From Mixophyes australis (taxonomy: Eukaryota > Chordata > Amphibia > Anura > Limnodynastidae), in contig JAVHZZ010000004.1 of NCBI GenBank assembly GCA_036250195.1, positions 318,059,706 through 318,123,705 of the forward strand: a stretch of 64,000 nucleotides of DNA. The letters are read 5' to 3'. The notes under the pieces are model-generated. The model worked only from the letters and a program-made list of their open reading frames with translations. It did not search any database and was not told where the DNA came from. This document shows positions 1 to 11,504 of this stretch, piece by piece. The translations under genes were made by a program, and so were the position numbers. Each line of letters starts with the position of its first letter. Positions within the stretch are counted from its first letter, which is position 1.

Positions 1-412
1 CACTCCTCAGTGTTTTTGGGGTGTCCTCCCTAATTGTGCATTAATATTTCTGGCTGTCAAAAGTCATATCTGTCAGCAGTATCTACTAAATAATTTTTAG
101 CACTCCTCAGTGTTTTTGGGGTGTCCTCCCTAATTGTGCATTAATATTTCTGGCTGTCAAAAGTCATATCTGTCAGCAGTATCTACTAAATAATTTTTAG
201 CACTCCTCAGTGTTTTTGGGGTGTCCTCCCTAATTGTGCATTAATATTTCTGGCTGTCAAAAGTCATATCTGTCAGCAGTATCTACTAAATAATTTTTAG
301 CACTCCTCAGTGCTTTTGGGGTGTCCTCCCTAATTGTGCATTAATATTTCTGGCTGTCAAAAGTCATAACTGTCAGCAGAATCTACTAAATAATTTTTAG
401 CACTCCCCAGTG
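1..412. repeat. 100-bp tandem repeat, about four copies
   Basis: Units start at 1, 101, 201 and 301 with CACTCCTCAGTG and end TAATTTTTAG. The first three are almost identical; the fourth has a few substitutions and a fifth breaks off after about 12 bases. The array runs directly into the reading frame at 426 and probably is the 5' leader of the hAT element around it. It may begin upstream of the window. Confidence 0.95.
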
Positions 413-425
413 GTTTGCGCTCAGA

Positions 426-1085
426 ATGGATTCAAAGCAGTCCACATATGATCTAAATGAGCAACCAGGTTCTGTCACCAGTCCTGATGTTAGTGTTCCC
501 AGTACGTCATCTGGCCAAGGCGATGTCAAACAACAGAGTGTTTTCAAATTAGTGCAAAAAACAAAAACCAAAAAAAAATTTACTGTATTGAAGCGAAAAA
601 GAAGTGTAACTGAGCAAAAGTTAAGTGACGATAAAAAAAAAATTGCAAGCATGCCATTCTACACACGCAGTGGCAAAGAGAGAATGAGGCCTTCACCTTT
701 GGCTATTAGTGGCAGATCCCAAAAAGTTACCCAGCCTACAATTGGTGCACAACTACTGTTACGCGTCAAAGCCGAGCTGCAAGATAACAGTGAGGCATTA
801 CAGGAGAATATTTGCTCTGATTCACAAATGACAACAATCCCTGTGGAGAGTCCATCCAACAGTGGGATGTCTAATCGTGAGCATTCTGCTGATGTGTGCC
901 TTAATAGCCCGAGTGTAGCCGGTGATACCCAAATTGAGGATGCCACTTTGGAATTAGAAGAGGATGAGGGGGAGATTTGTGTAGGCGACGAGGGCGCTAA
1001 TGATGATGTTGATGATTATGATGCAGCCAGATACCAAATTGCCTTTCTCAATTTCTATTTATATTCTAGATTATATAACGGCTGA
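426..1085 (+). pseudogene. hAT transposase N-terminal fragment
   Basis: A 219-codon frame opens with MDSKQSTYDLNEQ. It has a basic Lys/Arg-rich stretch (about residues 45-75), MPFYTRSGKERMRPS, then VKAELQDNSEALQENICSDS and an acidic tract (EEDEGEICVGDEGAN). The same order of motifs occurs on the minus strand at 20372-19740 in front of a BED zinc finger, so this is the N-terminal part of a family A transposase. After the acidic tract the frame enters a tandem repeat and stops; BED finger, catalytic core and dimerisation domain are missing. Being open over 660 bp, it may have been lost less recently than the rest or simply be short. A function as a separate small protein cannot be excluded but has no support. 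Confidence 0.7.
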
Positions 1086-1465
1086 ATAGTTTTCTATTTT
1101 ACTCCTAGTGGAGAGAGGATCTGATGCAGACAGATACCAAACTGCCTTTGTCCATTTCAATTTATATTGTACAGTATATAACGGCTGAATTTATTAGTAT
1201 TTTATACAAGTGGAGGGGGGCCTAGAGAGACAAAAACCAAACTGGCTTTCTCCATGTCAATTAATATTGTACAGTCTATAACGGCTGGATTTTTTGGTAT
1301 TTTATACAAGTGGAGGGGGGCCTAGAGAGACAGAAACCAAACTGGCTTTCTCCATGTCAATTAATATTGTACAGTCTATAATGGCTGAATTTTTTGTTTT
1401 TTTAAAAAAGTGGAGGGGGGCCTATAGAGACAGAAAGCAAACTGTCTTTTTCCATTTCTTTACAT
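1020..1465 (+). repeat. second ~100-bp tandem array
   Basis: Four to five imperfect units share ACCAAACTGGCTTTCTCC, TTAATATTGTACAGT, ATAACGGCTG and GTGGAGGGGGGCCTA. Starts are near 1030, 1132, 1231, 1330 and 1429, so the period is 98-103 bp. The sequence is different from the array at 1-412 although the period is nearly equal. The last unit decays into unique sequence. Confidence 0.85.
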
Positions 1466-1689
1466 ATTTAACTATAAGTGTAGGGTGTAATATACATTCA
1501 AAGACGATGGCTGCATTGCCAATATGCATAGATGGAGAGGAAGACAATCTGTTTTGTGTGTAGAATAAATGAAGGCCTACCAACGAAGAATTAAACAGTT
1601 TTTTTGGATGATTTATTACCTCAACAATTAGATTACTTATCTCTAAAACAGTTGGAGCACTAAATTGGGTTATTTTAGGCACAAAAACA

Positions 1690-1854
1690 TGTATTTTCCA
1701 ACAAAATAGCAAAACAAAACCAAACAAAACCAAAACCAAAACCAAAACACGCAATGGCGGTTTTGCAAAACCAAAACCAAAACCAAAACACAACGGTAAT
1801 CCAGATCCAAAACCGAATCCAAAACCAAAACACGGGGGTCAGTGACCATCTCTA
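1690..1854 (+). repeat. CCAAAA-rich subterminal repeats of hAT family A
   Basis: Runs of (CCAAAA)n alternate with CACGCAATGGCGG and CACAACGG before the terminal CATCTCTA. The reverse complement, (GGTTTT)n, opens the element end at 14385, and weaker versions occur at 34860 and 51310. hAT transposases are known to bind short subterminal repeats, so these are the likely binding sites; that is inference. Confidence 0.6.
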
Positions 1855-2740
1855 GTAATGACTAAGCACAGCATTCACTCTCACAATCTAATGTCATGAC
1901 TGACAATTCACCTACACACGTGACACCACTCATCTCAGCAAATAACATTAAAACGTCATGATTGCTGAAATTTCCACATGTGCTCCTCAGAAGTAACAAA
2001 ACTATTTTCTTTCAAAAGCATGCAATATGTTAGCATGCGAGAATGCTTTAATTCGTCCTAAAGCTGTCTGAACCTTTTTTAAAAACATCGTTCAATGTGA
2101 GATTAATAAAATACACCTAATAAATTCATAATTTGCAATGCAGTATATTGTTTCAAATGTTTAGACCTGGTTGCATAAATTGGGCAATGCGATTTTATGT
2201 TTTCAAATGTTGCCAATGTGATGCTATCTATACATGGTTGCATATATTATCATTATTTGTTGTATTTTTTTGCATGTTTCAAAAATGACATTTCATGCTT
2301 TTCTATACTGCTTTTTTTTTTGGACACACAACATTAAAACGTTTACATATAAGTATAGACTAGACTTTGTTAGCTGGAAGCATGTCTTGTCTAAAATATG
2401 TAATTTCAAAGAGCACCCCAAAATCTACAATGTATAAGGGAATTTTTCACAATAATTCCATCCGTGGGTAGAATAGCTGAGGTTGCTGTCCAGCAGGAAG
2501 ATGATGTTAATTCTAGTCCTCTAGATTCACAAAGTTATTCGGCCTTCAAGTCATATGTGATTGCTTACACTAAATTGACAAATAACCAAGGACAATATTT
2601 CCTTTTTCAAAATTGTGTATCACGTGAAACAAAGAGGCAAAATTAGCAACACACACAAAAACACGCATGAAAAGAAACAATCAATTGGACTTGTGCACTC
2701 GCTTGCCCTCTTGTCCAGCATTCCCTGTGCTGCTGTCAAC
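1855..2740. other. no recognised feature
   Basis: AT-rich sequence with short chance frames only. No terminal repeats, coding similarity or tandem structure was recognised. Confidence 0.5.
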
Positions 2741-2744
2741 TTAG

Positions 2745-3060
2745 CTGCCTCTGGGTCACCAGATGACACTGGGGCAGGAGGACCAGAAGATGCAACTGGG
2801 GCAGGAGGAGCAGAAGATGCCACTGGGGTAGGAGGGGAAGCAGAAGTTACTGAGGCAGGAGGGGAAGTAGGGCAGGATGGGCAGCATATGTCAGTGGGGC
2901 AGGAGGGGCAGCAGATATCACTGGGGTAGGAGAGTAAACAAGTGGCAGATGTTCAGGAGGATAAACAGGTGGCATATGAGAAAGAGGGGCAGTATGTGAC
3001 AGATGGGAATGAGGGGCAACATTTGGCAGATGGGAAGGAGAGTAAAAATGTGGCACAGGG
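2745..3060. repeat. imperfect purine-rich ~27-30-bp repeat
   Basis: Variants of ACTGGGGCAGGAGGAGCAGAA recur about ten times, grading into GGCAGATG / GAGGGGCA units. The minus strand reads Pro-rich (PPAPVASSAPPAPV), the plus strand Gly/Glu-rich; both are explained by the repeat. A coding exon of an unrecognised transposon protein is possible but unsupported. Confidence 0.55.
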
Positions 3061-3355
3061 GAGGAGGGTAAACTGGTGGATTCTGAATATAAGAAACTAT
3101 TGCATTATTCAGTCTCTCTCAAATATGAAGGAAGCAAGCTTTATTTGGATCGAGAGGTCGGTGCTTACATCAACAATGGACCATTGTTTGGGCCCAGCAG
3201 CTCGGTATATTAGTAATGAGAAAAAGAATGCTGCATACAGGGCAGCTAAACTGGTTCTGCAGTGGAGGTATGGATGCAAGTTCACTATAGTGCAACTAAA
3301 GTGAACCCCAGCTGCTTGCAGATTTCACGGGTATAATTCCAAGGTGTAGGTTCTC

Positions 3356-3380
<25 letters not shown>
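3356..3380. repeat. (AAT)n microsatellite
   Basis: About eight uninterrupted trinucleotide units followed by an A run. Confidence 0.95.
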
Positions 3381-3387
<7 letters not shown>

Positions 3388-3739
3388 TTGATTACAGTTT
3401 GATCTACCCAGTGCAGAAGAGAAAGTAACGTGGCTTGTAATAACCTTCCTTGGACATTGTACAAGGCCTGGTATGTAAGTCATGTTTCAGGATTAGTATG
3501 TGATTACATTCACTTTAGGATATTGCAGTTGTCCTAAACCAAGGGCAAATCAATCTGCAAGTGGTGTAGAGGTGTTTTTATTTAACCAATGGTGGATTAA
3601 TGATCCATGTGTGGTATTTGATAATTAACAATGAAACTTAATATATCTTTAAAAAAAAAGATATAAACATGTATGTTTATGTACTGTATGCATAATCATA
3701 TAATTAAAATTTAATAAAAGACTAATGTGTTATTTTCAG

Positions 3740-3850
3740 CTTCTTACACAACACCCGACGTCTGCAGGAGGACAGAGAGGAGGCACAGGAGGAGCACCTG
3801 ACGGAGACCCTTTCCCAACCCCAGCAGGGGACCTTTTTCCCATCTCATCA
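3740..3850 (+). other. exon-like open segment
   Basis: A pyrimidine-rich stretch ending TTTTCAG precedes 111 bp of open frame reading LHNTRRLQEDREEAQEE and TETLSQPQQG, then GTAAGC. This has the form of an internal exon with charged, Gln/Glu-rich content. No family was recognised and no neighbouring exon was found, so it may be chance or a piece of a decayed transposon gene. Confidence 0.2.
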
Positions 3851-4029
3851 GTAAGCCCTTTCCCCCACCCAAGCAAGAGGTCCTTTCCCCACCCCCAAAG
3901 GAACCCTGGTCCCCATTCCTCTATACTTACATGGAAGAGAAAGGGGAGGGACCACTAGTAATAGTGAGGAACCCCATGGAGGAACTCATTCCTGACCCCT
4001 GAAGAAGAATGTAAGTATCTTGACTTTAT

Positions 4030-4051
4030 GAGAGAGAGAGAGAGAGAGAGA
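4030..4051. repeat. (GA)n microsatellite
   Basis: About eleven GA dinucleotides in a row. Confidence 0.95.
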
Positions 4052-4127
4052 ATTATTTTTTCCATATTCCAGCTTTCAGCCAATGAAAACTGCTCTGGTG
4101 ATGACTCCCACAAATTGCCAGGGCACA

Positions 4128-4290
4128 GACTTGTGCAGTATGAATGGGGTCAACCCGGAAAATTCCCGGGTCCGAGGTGCAGTATGAATGGTGTTTCTGA
4201 GCTGGGACGCTCCGAGCCCCTGCAAAAACCCGGCTTCAAAAACCCGGGATATTGCCGGGGTGGCAGTATGAAAGTGGTATAAGTGTTCTT
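4128..4290. mobile_element. GC-rich short repeat, probable MITE
   Basis: The phrase GCAGTATGAATGG occurs at about 4136 and 4178 and, as GCAGTATGAAAGTGG, at 4264. Between them are short palindromes (CCCGGAAAATTCCCGGG; AACCCGG). It is much more GC-rich than the flanks. Ends and target duplication could not be defined. Confidence 0.35.
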
Positions 4291-4689
4291 TGCCAGAAAA
4301 TCCCACCTAATATATCTGCATGTGCCTCCAAAATGCAGTCTTCTGGCTAGTACTGTGTTCACTCAAAGATGAATGTTTTAGAGAATTTCTATTAATGTAG
4401 CACTCTGCTGAGCAAAAAAATAAAAATATGGGCCAAATTTACACCCATAGAGCAAAGATATGTTTACAACATGTCATAATGTTGTGAGTTTAAAATGTTT
4501 TGGTTTTTTTTTCCAAGTGCAGAATACATGTGATAAAGGTTTGTTCTAAAAGGTTTTCGCATATTATGGGATAGTGCAAAATAAAGGGAATAAGATAATA
4601 CAAATGAGACTGACCAGGCAGCTGCGCCTAGTTGTAAAGCCGCAAATCTGTAATTTTTAAGTGGGCGACAAAATAAAAGTATCAACTAT

Positions 4690-5280
4690 CTTCTGGTCTG
4701 ATGCCAGTCTGACCTTAAGGCTCTGTAATGAAGATCAATAACATTGTCAATCTTACATGCCAGAAGTAAAATATTCCAGTGACAATGACCAGTAAGATTA
4801 TTATGCTAGTTATAAATTACATTAAATTGTAATGTACCAGTAGACAACATATAATATACCAGTGATAATTTTCTGCATGATGACATATGCCAGTAATAAT
4901 ACCCAGGAACATCTAGCATACCAGCAGTAATGTCCAGTAATATTTGTTATGCTAGTTATAATCTAAAGATCTAGAAAGATGACATAATACCCAGCAATGT
5001 GATGTGTCATTGGTAATGATCAACCCGCAAGCTCTAATATGCCAGTGACAATGCCTAGCAAATACTAATGCAATTGTTAATTCCCTGTAAGATCTAAAAT
5101 GCCAAGTATACTCCATGAGAAAGATCTAATAGGCCAGTCACAATGCCCTATATTAATATATGAATGTGGTTAGGTCCAAAATGTCAAATATGGCAGTGAT
5201 AGTGCCCTTGATAATGCTCATTAATGCCCAGTATAAAAAGTATCAATGACGATGCCAGTAGTAGTAATGCCCATTCAAAG
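4690..5280. repeat. degenerate interspersed ~40-50-bp repeat
   Basis: Variants of ATGCCAGTGACAATGCCCAG, often preceded by GATCTAA, recur about a dozen times at uneven spacing of roughly 40-60 bp. It reads like a very old minisatellite or a decayed tandem array. Confidence 0.55.
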
Positions 5281-5364
5281 CAGTACCACTCATTTATATC
5301 ATGGAGTAGTGCAGATTGATGTGGTAATGCTTATACAGGGTTAATATGTGGTAATTGTAAGAAA

Positions 5365-5643
5365 CAGGGGCGGATCTAGAAAAATGCTGTACCCGGGGCG
5401 ATTTAGGGGGGGGGGAGATTTAGGCCCCGCCCCTTTTTTAACATCTTAGGCTGCCGACGGCTGCACACTATGTGCAGGTCCGTCCAGCCGTGACAGGCAG
5501 GGACAGTGTGCTACCCGGCTGCTCTGATTGTGTTTTAAAGCAGCCGGGCAGCACACTGTCCCTGCCTGTCACGGCTGGACGGACCTGCACATACTGTGCA
5601 GCCGTCGGCAGCAAGTGTCTGCTAGGGGGGGCGATCGCCACTG
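5365..5643. mobile_element. hAT-type MITE with palindromic GC-rich core
   Basis: The ends are CAGGGGCGGATC and GATCGCCACTG. An exact 8-bp direct repeat, GTAAGAAA, flanks it (5357-5364 and 5644-5651), the length made by hAT transposases. The core (about 5445-5610) is a near-perfect inverted repeat around TGATTGTGTTTTAAAG, each arm containing GTGCAGGTCCGTCCAGCC or its complement. Reading frames in it are mirror images and are not genes. It has no coding capacity, so it was mobilised in trans. Confidence 0.85.
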
Positions 5644-5699
5644 GTAAGAAACAGAAAAAGAGTCTTTTGGAATAAAAAGGTGAATGAGGACGATAAGGG

Positions 5700-5938
5700 A
5701 TTGCACGCCTGTGCATTCCTCTGCTAATCCTTAGCCCTGCGACCTAGTTCTTCTAATAATGGTTGATGTTAGATAGTAAACTCTCACATGCAGAGTCTTC
5801 TCTACCCCCTGTCTCATATCTGCGCCTGCTCCATCAACCTCAAATTTTCTTGTCTTGTTTCCAGGTATTATTTGCTATACCAACTGTCTAGAGCTGCAAA
5901 ATTTTGTGGCGCCTTATAAAAAAATGATGATGAGGTTT
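5700..5938 (+). repeat. retroposon tail, (C)GGCGC..TATAAA..(ATG)n family
   Basis: The stretch ends TGTGGCGCCTTATAAAAAAATGATGATGAG, a decayed version of the tail at 11505-11640. The upstream part (TAGTAAACTCTCACATGCAG, CTCTACCCCCTGTCTCATATC) fits the same family. Interpreted as a 3'-anchored LINE or SINE copy inserted in plus orientation. Confidence 0.5.
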
Positions 5939-5939
5939 T

Positions 5940-7784
5940 GTTTTGGTGCTCAAATGCATGCTATAGTAAATATTGGTAGGGCATACAGTTTAGAGAATCA
6001 CAGACATTACTGCCCATTTGAGTAGCAATAGTATCTATCCATCGTATTGTGAGTTCCTACCTTCTGATTAGATGTTTTCTCTCTTAACTGATTTCTGAAC
6101 AATTTGTTAGTCAAAAATTAGTTAACTGTGTTATCTTTCATGAATATTTGCCAGATCATTTCAACTGTGACTTTACCTTCTTCTCTTTTACAAGCAGAGT
6201 ACCTCAGCTCCTTGGTCAGAATTAGGAACACAAGGTGCAGAATTACGTTGTGTTACAACCGAAAATTGTATGATAAACATGGTACAACACATTGTGCATT
6301 TTTAGGGTTACAAATGCATTTCTTTGCATGTAGGGAGAATACTGGCTGCTTTTACATGTATAATGGCCAGAAACTGCGAGGTACTAGGAACATGTGGAAC
6401 AGGACTGTGTCAAAGTGTGATACAAGAGAGACTCTAGGACCCAGGAAAAACACAGGCTATGAGGCTGCTGGAAAGATGCAGGGCGTTTGAGACAGCGACT
6501 GTTAAGAAGAGGAGCCTCAGATAGTGAGTTTTAAAGAGACTATATGAAAAGACACGTTTTTCTGCCATGCCAATGCTGTTGATGATAGTTAGACTGCTAT
6601 GAAGAGCTATGGTTTATTGCCAACCAGAACACTGTATTTGCAAAGACTTTAAGACAAGAGCTGAGACCAGTGAGTCAGATTTGAGCTGAAAACTATCTTT
6701 GCAACAGAAAACAGGTCTGTGTAATCAAGCTGACTATAATTTCACTCACTTCACAGTATATCCTACATTCAAGGAACTGTGAGCTAGCTAGATTTACAGA
6801 CATTTACTTAACAAGTGAAAGGCATTACCCAACCTCCTACTACTACACGCAGCATGAATTACAGATTTAAGAACCAGTGCTCACTCTGATAGTAACCTGG
6901 TATCTGGAACATCCTTTGACGCATTATAACCTGAATATTCTAGCAAAGAAATAGTATAATTCTTGACTTTTCTCCTGCAAGATCAGATTATAGCACAGTG
7001 ATAATAGACCTGGCAACACACTGCATTGTATTATACTTGAAACAGTAACTGCTGTTTTGATGGCTGTACTGAAGTTACAAGACTGCCATTATAATTGTGT
7101 GGCTCCATTATAATAAAAGTACCTGCTATCCGGTTCTAATGGGTACACTTTCAAAAGTCTGGCCAGTGAAAACTTTTATGCTAATTAGCTCTGCTGAGGA
7201 TGGACTTCTTTAAAGGGATATAATTTGCTTGTGGTGTATTGTTTGAAATGAACATTATTTATGATATTATGGACTAGAACTGTATTACTGTATTCTTAGA
7301 CAGTTTATGTGACCTCACATATTCCAGGGTTAGAGTATTACAGCCGCAGCACAGAACGCTGGTAAGTGTCTGGTCACGTGACAATTATCAAAAGGTACTT
7401 AGAGTACTATGAGCCAAAGCTTGTAACCAAGCTGTTGACATTATGGAAGTATTGACATATAGGCATATTTGTTATTGCCTTTACTATTCTGAAAGAAAGA
7501 CCCTATAGTGTTGCCCATAGCAACTGTACTATAAAGTACAGTAACTGACACCTCTATTAGTTCAGGCCTGTGAACACTTTATTTAGATTGTGCTTGTTGC
7601 TAATCATTCTTTTTCCAGAAATATTTAAGTGCCGCATTGTTCCTACATAATAAATCTGACGTCACTTCATTTATTTGGTGTCCTACTTGTATTGGGGACT
7701 CAGGGGTTGTCTCACTGCCGTGCCGTGACCGAAAGAAGAGCATTTAGGGACCTGGTACGATCTTCTCAACACCCGCCTCTAGGG
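5940..7784. other. mostly unrecognised; 3' part LTR-like
   Basis: No coding region. Around 7645-7775 an AATAAA signal is followed by TTGGTGTCC, GGGACTCAGGGGTTGTC and ends in CTCAACA, which resembles an R-U5 region of an LTR, but no primer site, second LTR or target duplication was found. Confidence 0.25.
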
Positions 7785-8061
7785 CATACTTGCCAACTTT
7801 TAAGATTTCTTCCCCCGGGAGATCCGGGGAAGAAGTCATGTGACAAGGGGTAGGAAGGGGCGTGGTAACATTGTCACCTCACCATAGCCCCGCCCACACT
7901 ATGAAATGCCGAAATTCACGGCATTGAATAGACAGGGCGGGGCTTAATGATGCGATTAAGCTCCACCCCCTTTATTCAATGCCATGAATTTCGGCAAATT
8001 TGTTAGCTTCGCCTACTCTTCCGGGAGCCTCCCGGGAATTCCAGGAGAGTAGGCAAGTATG
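7785..8061. mobile_element. hAT-type MITE, CATACTTGCC ends
   Basis: Ends are CATACTTGCCAACTTTT and AGAGTAGGCAAGTATG, flanked by exact 8-bp duplications CTCTAGGG (7777-7784 and 8062-8069). The middle contains an inverted repeat around the GGCATTGAATA / TATTCAATGCC pair. A related fragment lies at 38379-38452. No coding capacity. Confidence 0.85.
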
Positions 8062-8069
8062 CTCTAGGG

Positions 8070-9198
8070 GTGTCACACATGTAGCAAAAAAATACTGGAC
8101 AGCTTTATTTTTACACTGCAATTAGAGTTGAGCTAGGACACACTTCCCCCCAACTCAAAAGTGCTGCAGTGCTACATGGTTTTGCCAAGGTGCAAATTTG
8201 CGCCTTTTATTTAAATGAGGCACTTAGATGATCAATTTTGGGCTATTAAATTTGGGCTATTTGTCTTTTGTCCTTATATAAAAATCTATATAAATATTTA
8301 TTTCACTGTTCCAGCAAAAACACAACAAAACGGGACAGTATCTTAAAAATAAAATAAATTATACCTGGCCAAAAAAACATAATAAAAAAGGAAATTAAAT
8401 GCAAATGCTCATTCTCCAATTCCATTAAACTAATAAAGATCAATCAGGCTTCATTATATAATTGTACTATGTTACAGTGTTAACATAGCTTTTGTTCTTT
8501 AAGGAATGTCAAAAAAGAGAATTACCCTCTTAAAATAGGTCTAACGACACTACTCATTAACACTTTCACTTTTAGAGACTGAAATATTTTAGTGACAGCA
8601 AGGGTCATGTAGAAAATTGCACAGAGCAGTCTTTCTATTTCCGCACTGTGTTGATGCCCACATTCCAGTTTTTGAATTGTCCCTGGGAAATCAGTCTGCA
8701 CCTCGTTTTGAAGGATTGCAGGTTTGAATGGAAATGCTCATGTTGCAAGTAAAAATGTATTTTAAAAGTCCATCTTACTACAACTTTCAGATCCCAACTT
8801 AACCTTATTTGTGTCACCTTCTAATTCAATTCTAAAATGAAACATAAATAATAGATTATTTATGTACTCTTCATCAGTATCTTATGTTAATCATGAAAAA
8901 AAGGGTACAGTTTTCATGATTAATATAAGACACAATGTTTTTATTGTATTGTTTGAAATGCACTTTCCCATAAAAATGCAGCTAGAAGGTTCAAAATGAT
9001 CCAATTAAAGTATAGGATGATTCCTGATATATGCTAGCTCCTGAGTACCAACAATGTGATTTTACTGGGCAGTCTCTAGTCCCACCCTGCACAAGAGAAA
9101 ATGTTTTCTAGCCCATACAGGAAATGCCAGGTGGGTGCTTAATTAGGCTCATTTAGCTTAATCTTCAGTCAGCAACCACAACAACATCGTGCTGAAGC
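8070..9198. other. no gene; one short hairpin
   Basis: AT-rich. An inverted repeat with about 20-bp arms (TCTTATGTTAATCATGAAAA and its near complement) lies at about 8879-8933. Nothing else was recognised. Confidence 0.5.
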
Positions 9199-9223
9199 CT
9201 AGTGGTGTTTGGAAAAAGCCCTA

Positions 9224-9398
9224 GGGGTATATTTACTAAACTGCGGGTTTGAAAAAGTGAATATGTTGCCTATAGCAACCAATCAGATTCTAGCTATCAT
9301 TTTGTAGAATGTAGTAAATAAATGACAGCTAGAATTTGATTGGTTGCTATAAGCAACATCTCCACTTTTTCAAACCTGCAGTTTAGTAAATATACCCC
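9224..9398. mobile_element. PIF/Harbinger-type MITE, copy 1, in a longer palindrome
   Basis: The ends are GGGGTATATTTACTAAACTG and its complement, with the internal GTTGCCTATAGCAACCAATC shared with the copies at 19846, 32865 and 61863. Here the symmetry goes on outside the usual ends: GTGTTTGGAAAAAGCCC at 9205 is mirrored after 9399, giving a 225-bp palindrome at 9199-9423. Confidence 0.75.
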
Positions 9399-9423
9399 TA
9401 GGGCTTTTTCCAAACACCCCTAG

Positions 9424-10623
9424 GGTAGTGGGTGTGGAGTAATAAAGTTTAAATTGATAGTTTAATATTTATTTGCTGGCACACTACAGGTTCAAGCAAG
9501 CCCTGACATGCCTAAAGTGTTTGGGTATGCTGGCGCTAGTAGAACTACAAGTGTCATCATACCCATGGCTGCCAGAGTATGTTGGTACTTGTAGAACTGC
9601 AAGCATCTGCCCGTACATCCAGGGCCCACTGTAAAAAGGACAGTAAACATTGTGGACAAAATGCTTTACTAAAAATAACATCCACACACATTGTTGTTCA
9701 TCGCATTATTACCCCCCCCCCCCCCCCCCCTAAATCCTGCGGGAATCTTTCCTCCAGCTTGTAACTATATTGGGGAAAATGTTAAAAAAAAACACGTGGA
9801 GCTTCAAGGGCATGCTCAACACAACACGACTAACAGGCTGCACTGCATGTGAGCTTCTAATCGTAACCAGTATGTAGCTGCTTCGCTCTGATTGATCAAA
9901 GCATGGAAAAGCCACTGTGCATTGGTTAGTTGTGGTGAGGCCACTACTAACTGCTGTGAACTAGATCGTTCACTATAAACGCTTTTGTTGGGGACACTTT
10001 GAACGGTGAATGGGGGACATGCAGTTTAAAAAAAAATCTGTATCAGCATAGATCTTTGTACCACCGCTCAAGCACCCACAAAAGATACTCCTACTTACAG
10101 GCATATTTATGTATCCCTGCAAGTCTACATCTGGACACATTTGCATGAAGATACCCTGCCCTTACTGTACGTTCCTAAAACCAGAAGGAAAACACAATGA
10201 AATTCTATATGTGCCCACAGTGTCTGTAGTGTTAGCATATGCAAATAAATACCATTAATGAATTTGTTTTAAAAAAACGCACACACTCTGACCATGCCTC
10301 TACAGTAATTATTGTAAATGTTAGAAGTTGCTGAATACAATTATGTGTATATATTGTGAATTAATTGCATTTGTATTGCAAAAGTATCCAAGGAAAATGT
10401 TCTGGAAGATTTTTTTAATATATGTGTAACCCCTGCACCGCCAGTTACCTCAGTGCACCTGGTGGAGGGAGTGGTCATAACCATCACTGTTAAGATCATT
10501 TCACGTTTTCTTAAGTTCTCAAAAGCAGTGCCTCCACCTGAGTTTTGTTCTCTCTCCAGGCTGCAGAACCTGGCATGGTCCACCAGGGGTTGACTCTGGA
10601 AATCCCTGCCCTACTCTATGTAA
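9424..10623. other. no gene; poly-C tract and short repeat fragments
   Basis: A run of about 19 C lies at 9711-9730. At 9488-9605 two inverted phrases of AGAACTACAAG suggest a decayed hAT MITE related to the one at 15401. The rest is unrecognised. Confidence 0.45.
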
Positions 10624-11239
10624 GGGGCATATTTAAGAATGATCGCATAATATGAAAGATAGTTTTCAACCCTCATCGCATAAATAAGGATTGAAATATT
10701 CTTCATATTTATTAAAAAAAACCTCCACAGGAACAGCAGTTCCAAAAATCTGCTGAAGTGCAAAAACTTGCCACTGACTCTTCACTTCTGAAGAAGATTG
10801 CGATCCACGGGAGTCCTCTTCTCACTCCAGTGCGCATGCGCCGACTGAAAACCTTGGCCATGCGCACAAACATCCCTGCACTGTACAGTTGCAGAGAAAG
10901 CGGTGTGTGACAGGGAGGGATCATGTGATCCCTCCACACATGCGATGTGAAGCTCTGCTCTTCGGAGCAGAGCTGAACAGTGTTGAAAACGATCAAAAAC
11001 GGTAATGTACGGCTGCCTCAGCTGGCGTACATTACCATAGGTGTAAAAGCATTTTCAACATTTGTTAAATTGAGGTACATAGCAGTCCCCATAGACATTT
11101 ATGGGGACTGCTATGTATTTCAAAAAAATATGCGATGCAGTGTTGATAGATTAGGAAAATGCTTAAATATGTGTCCATTCCCCAAAAACAGCTGTTTTGG
11201 GGGAATATACATGTAAATTAACTATAATAAATAGGCCCC
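10624..11239. mobile_element. PIF/Harbinger-type MITE with GGGGC..TATTTA ends
   Basis: Left end GGGGCATATTTA, right end TAAATAGGCCCC, each followed or preceded by TAA (10621-10623 and 11240-11242), the 3-bp duplication typical of PIF/Harbinger. It holds internal hairpins (GCTCTGCTC/GAGCAGAGC at 10952; CAGTCCCCATAGACATTTATGGGGACTG at 11083). Frames inside are short and not coding. Confidence 0.7.
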
Positions 11240-11504
11240 TAAGTGCCTTATGAGAACTCACACACACTCCAGGTAAAGAGGATAAGCCACTTGTTATGTT
11301 TATTATAAAGCAGTATAACCTATAGGCCTGTAACCTGATAAGTAGTGAATGACGTACAACAAGTAATTTCAGATAAGGGTGATAAGTTGAGCAATAATGT
11401 AACGGCAAGATAAAAAAATATGCAATATCAATCGTACAGTATATTGGTAGAGAAAGATTAACTGAACAATAATATGCAGCAATAATATATGACAAGAACT
11501 ATAG

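Larger units (their letters stand above)
1..1854 (+). mobile_element. hAT transposon family A, 3' part (copy A1)
   Basis: The stretch holds a tandem leader, a transposase N-terminal fragment (426-1085), a second tandem array, and a 3' end rich in CCAAAA repeats that closes with GGGGGTCAGTGACC and CATCTCTA at 1854. The same terminal design is found at 14385 (inverted) and 51401. The 5' end lies outside the window, so the target duplication cannot be checked; GTAATGAC follows the 3' end. The BED finger and catalytic domain are absent, so this is a non-autonomous derivative or deletion copy. Confidence 0.7.

Noticed and set aside
1..412. Possible CRISPR-like array
   Set aside because: Units are contiguous 100-bp tandem copies without distinct spacers, in a vertebrate context.
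5468..5716. Overlapping frames on both strands with identical segments
   Set aside because: Mirror images caused by the palindromic core of a MITE.
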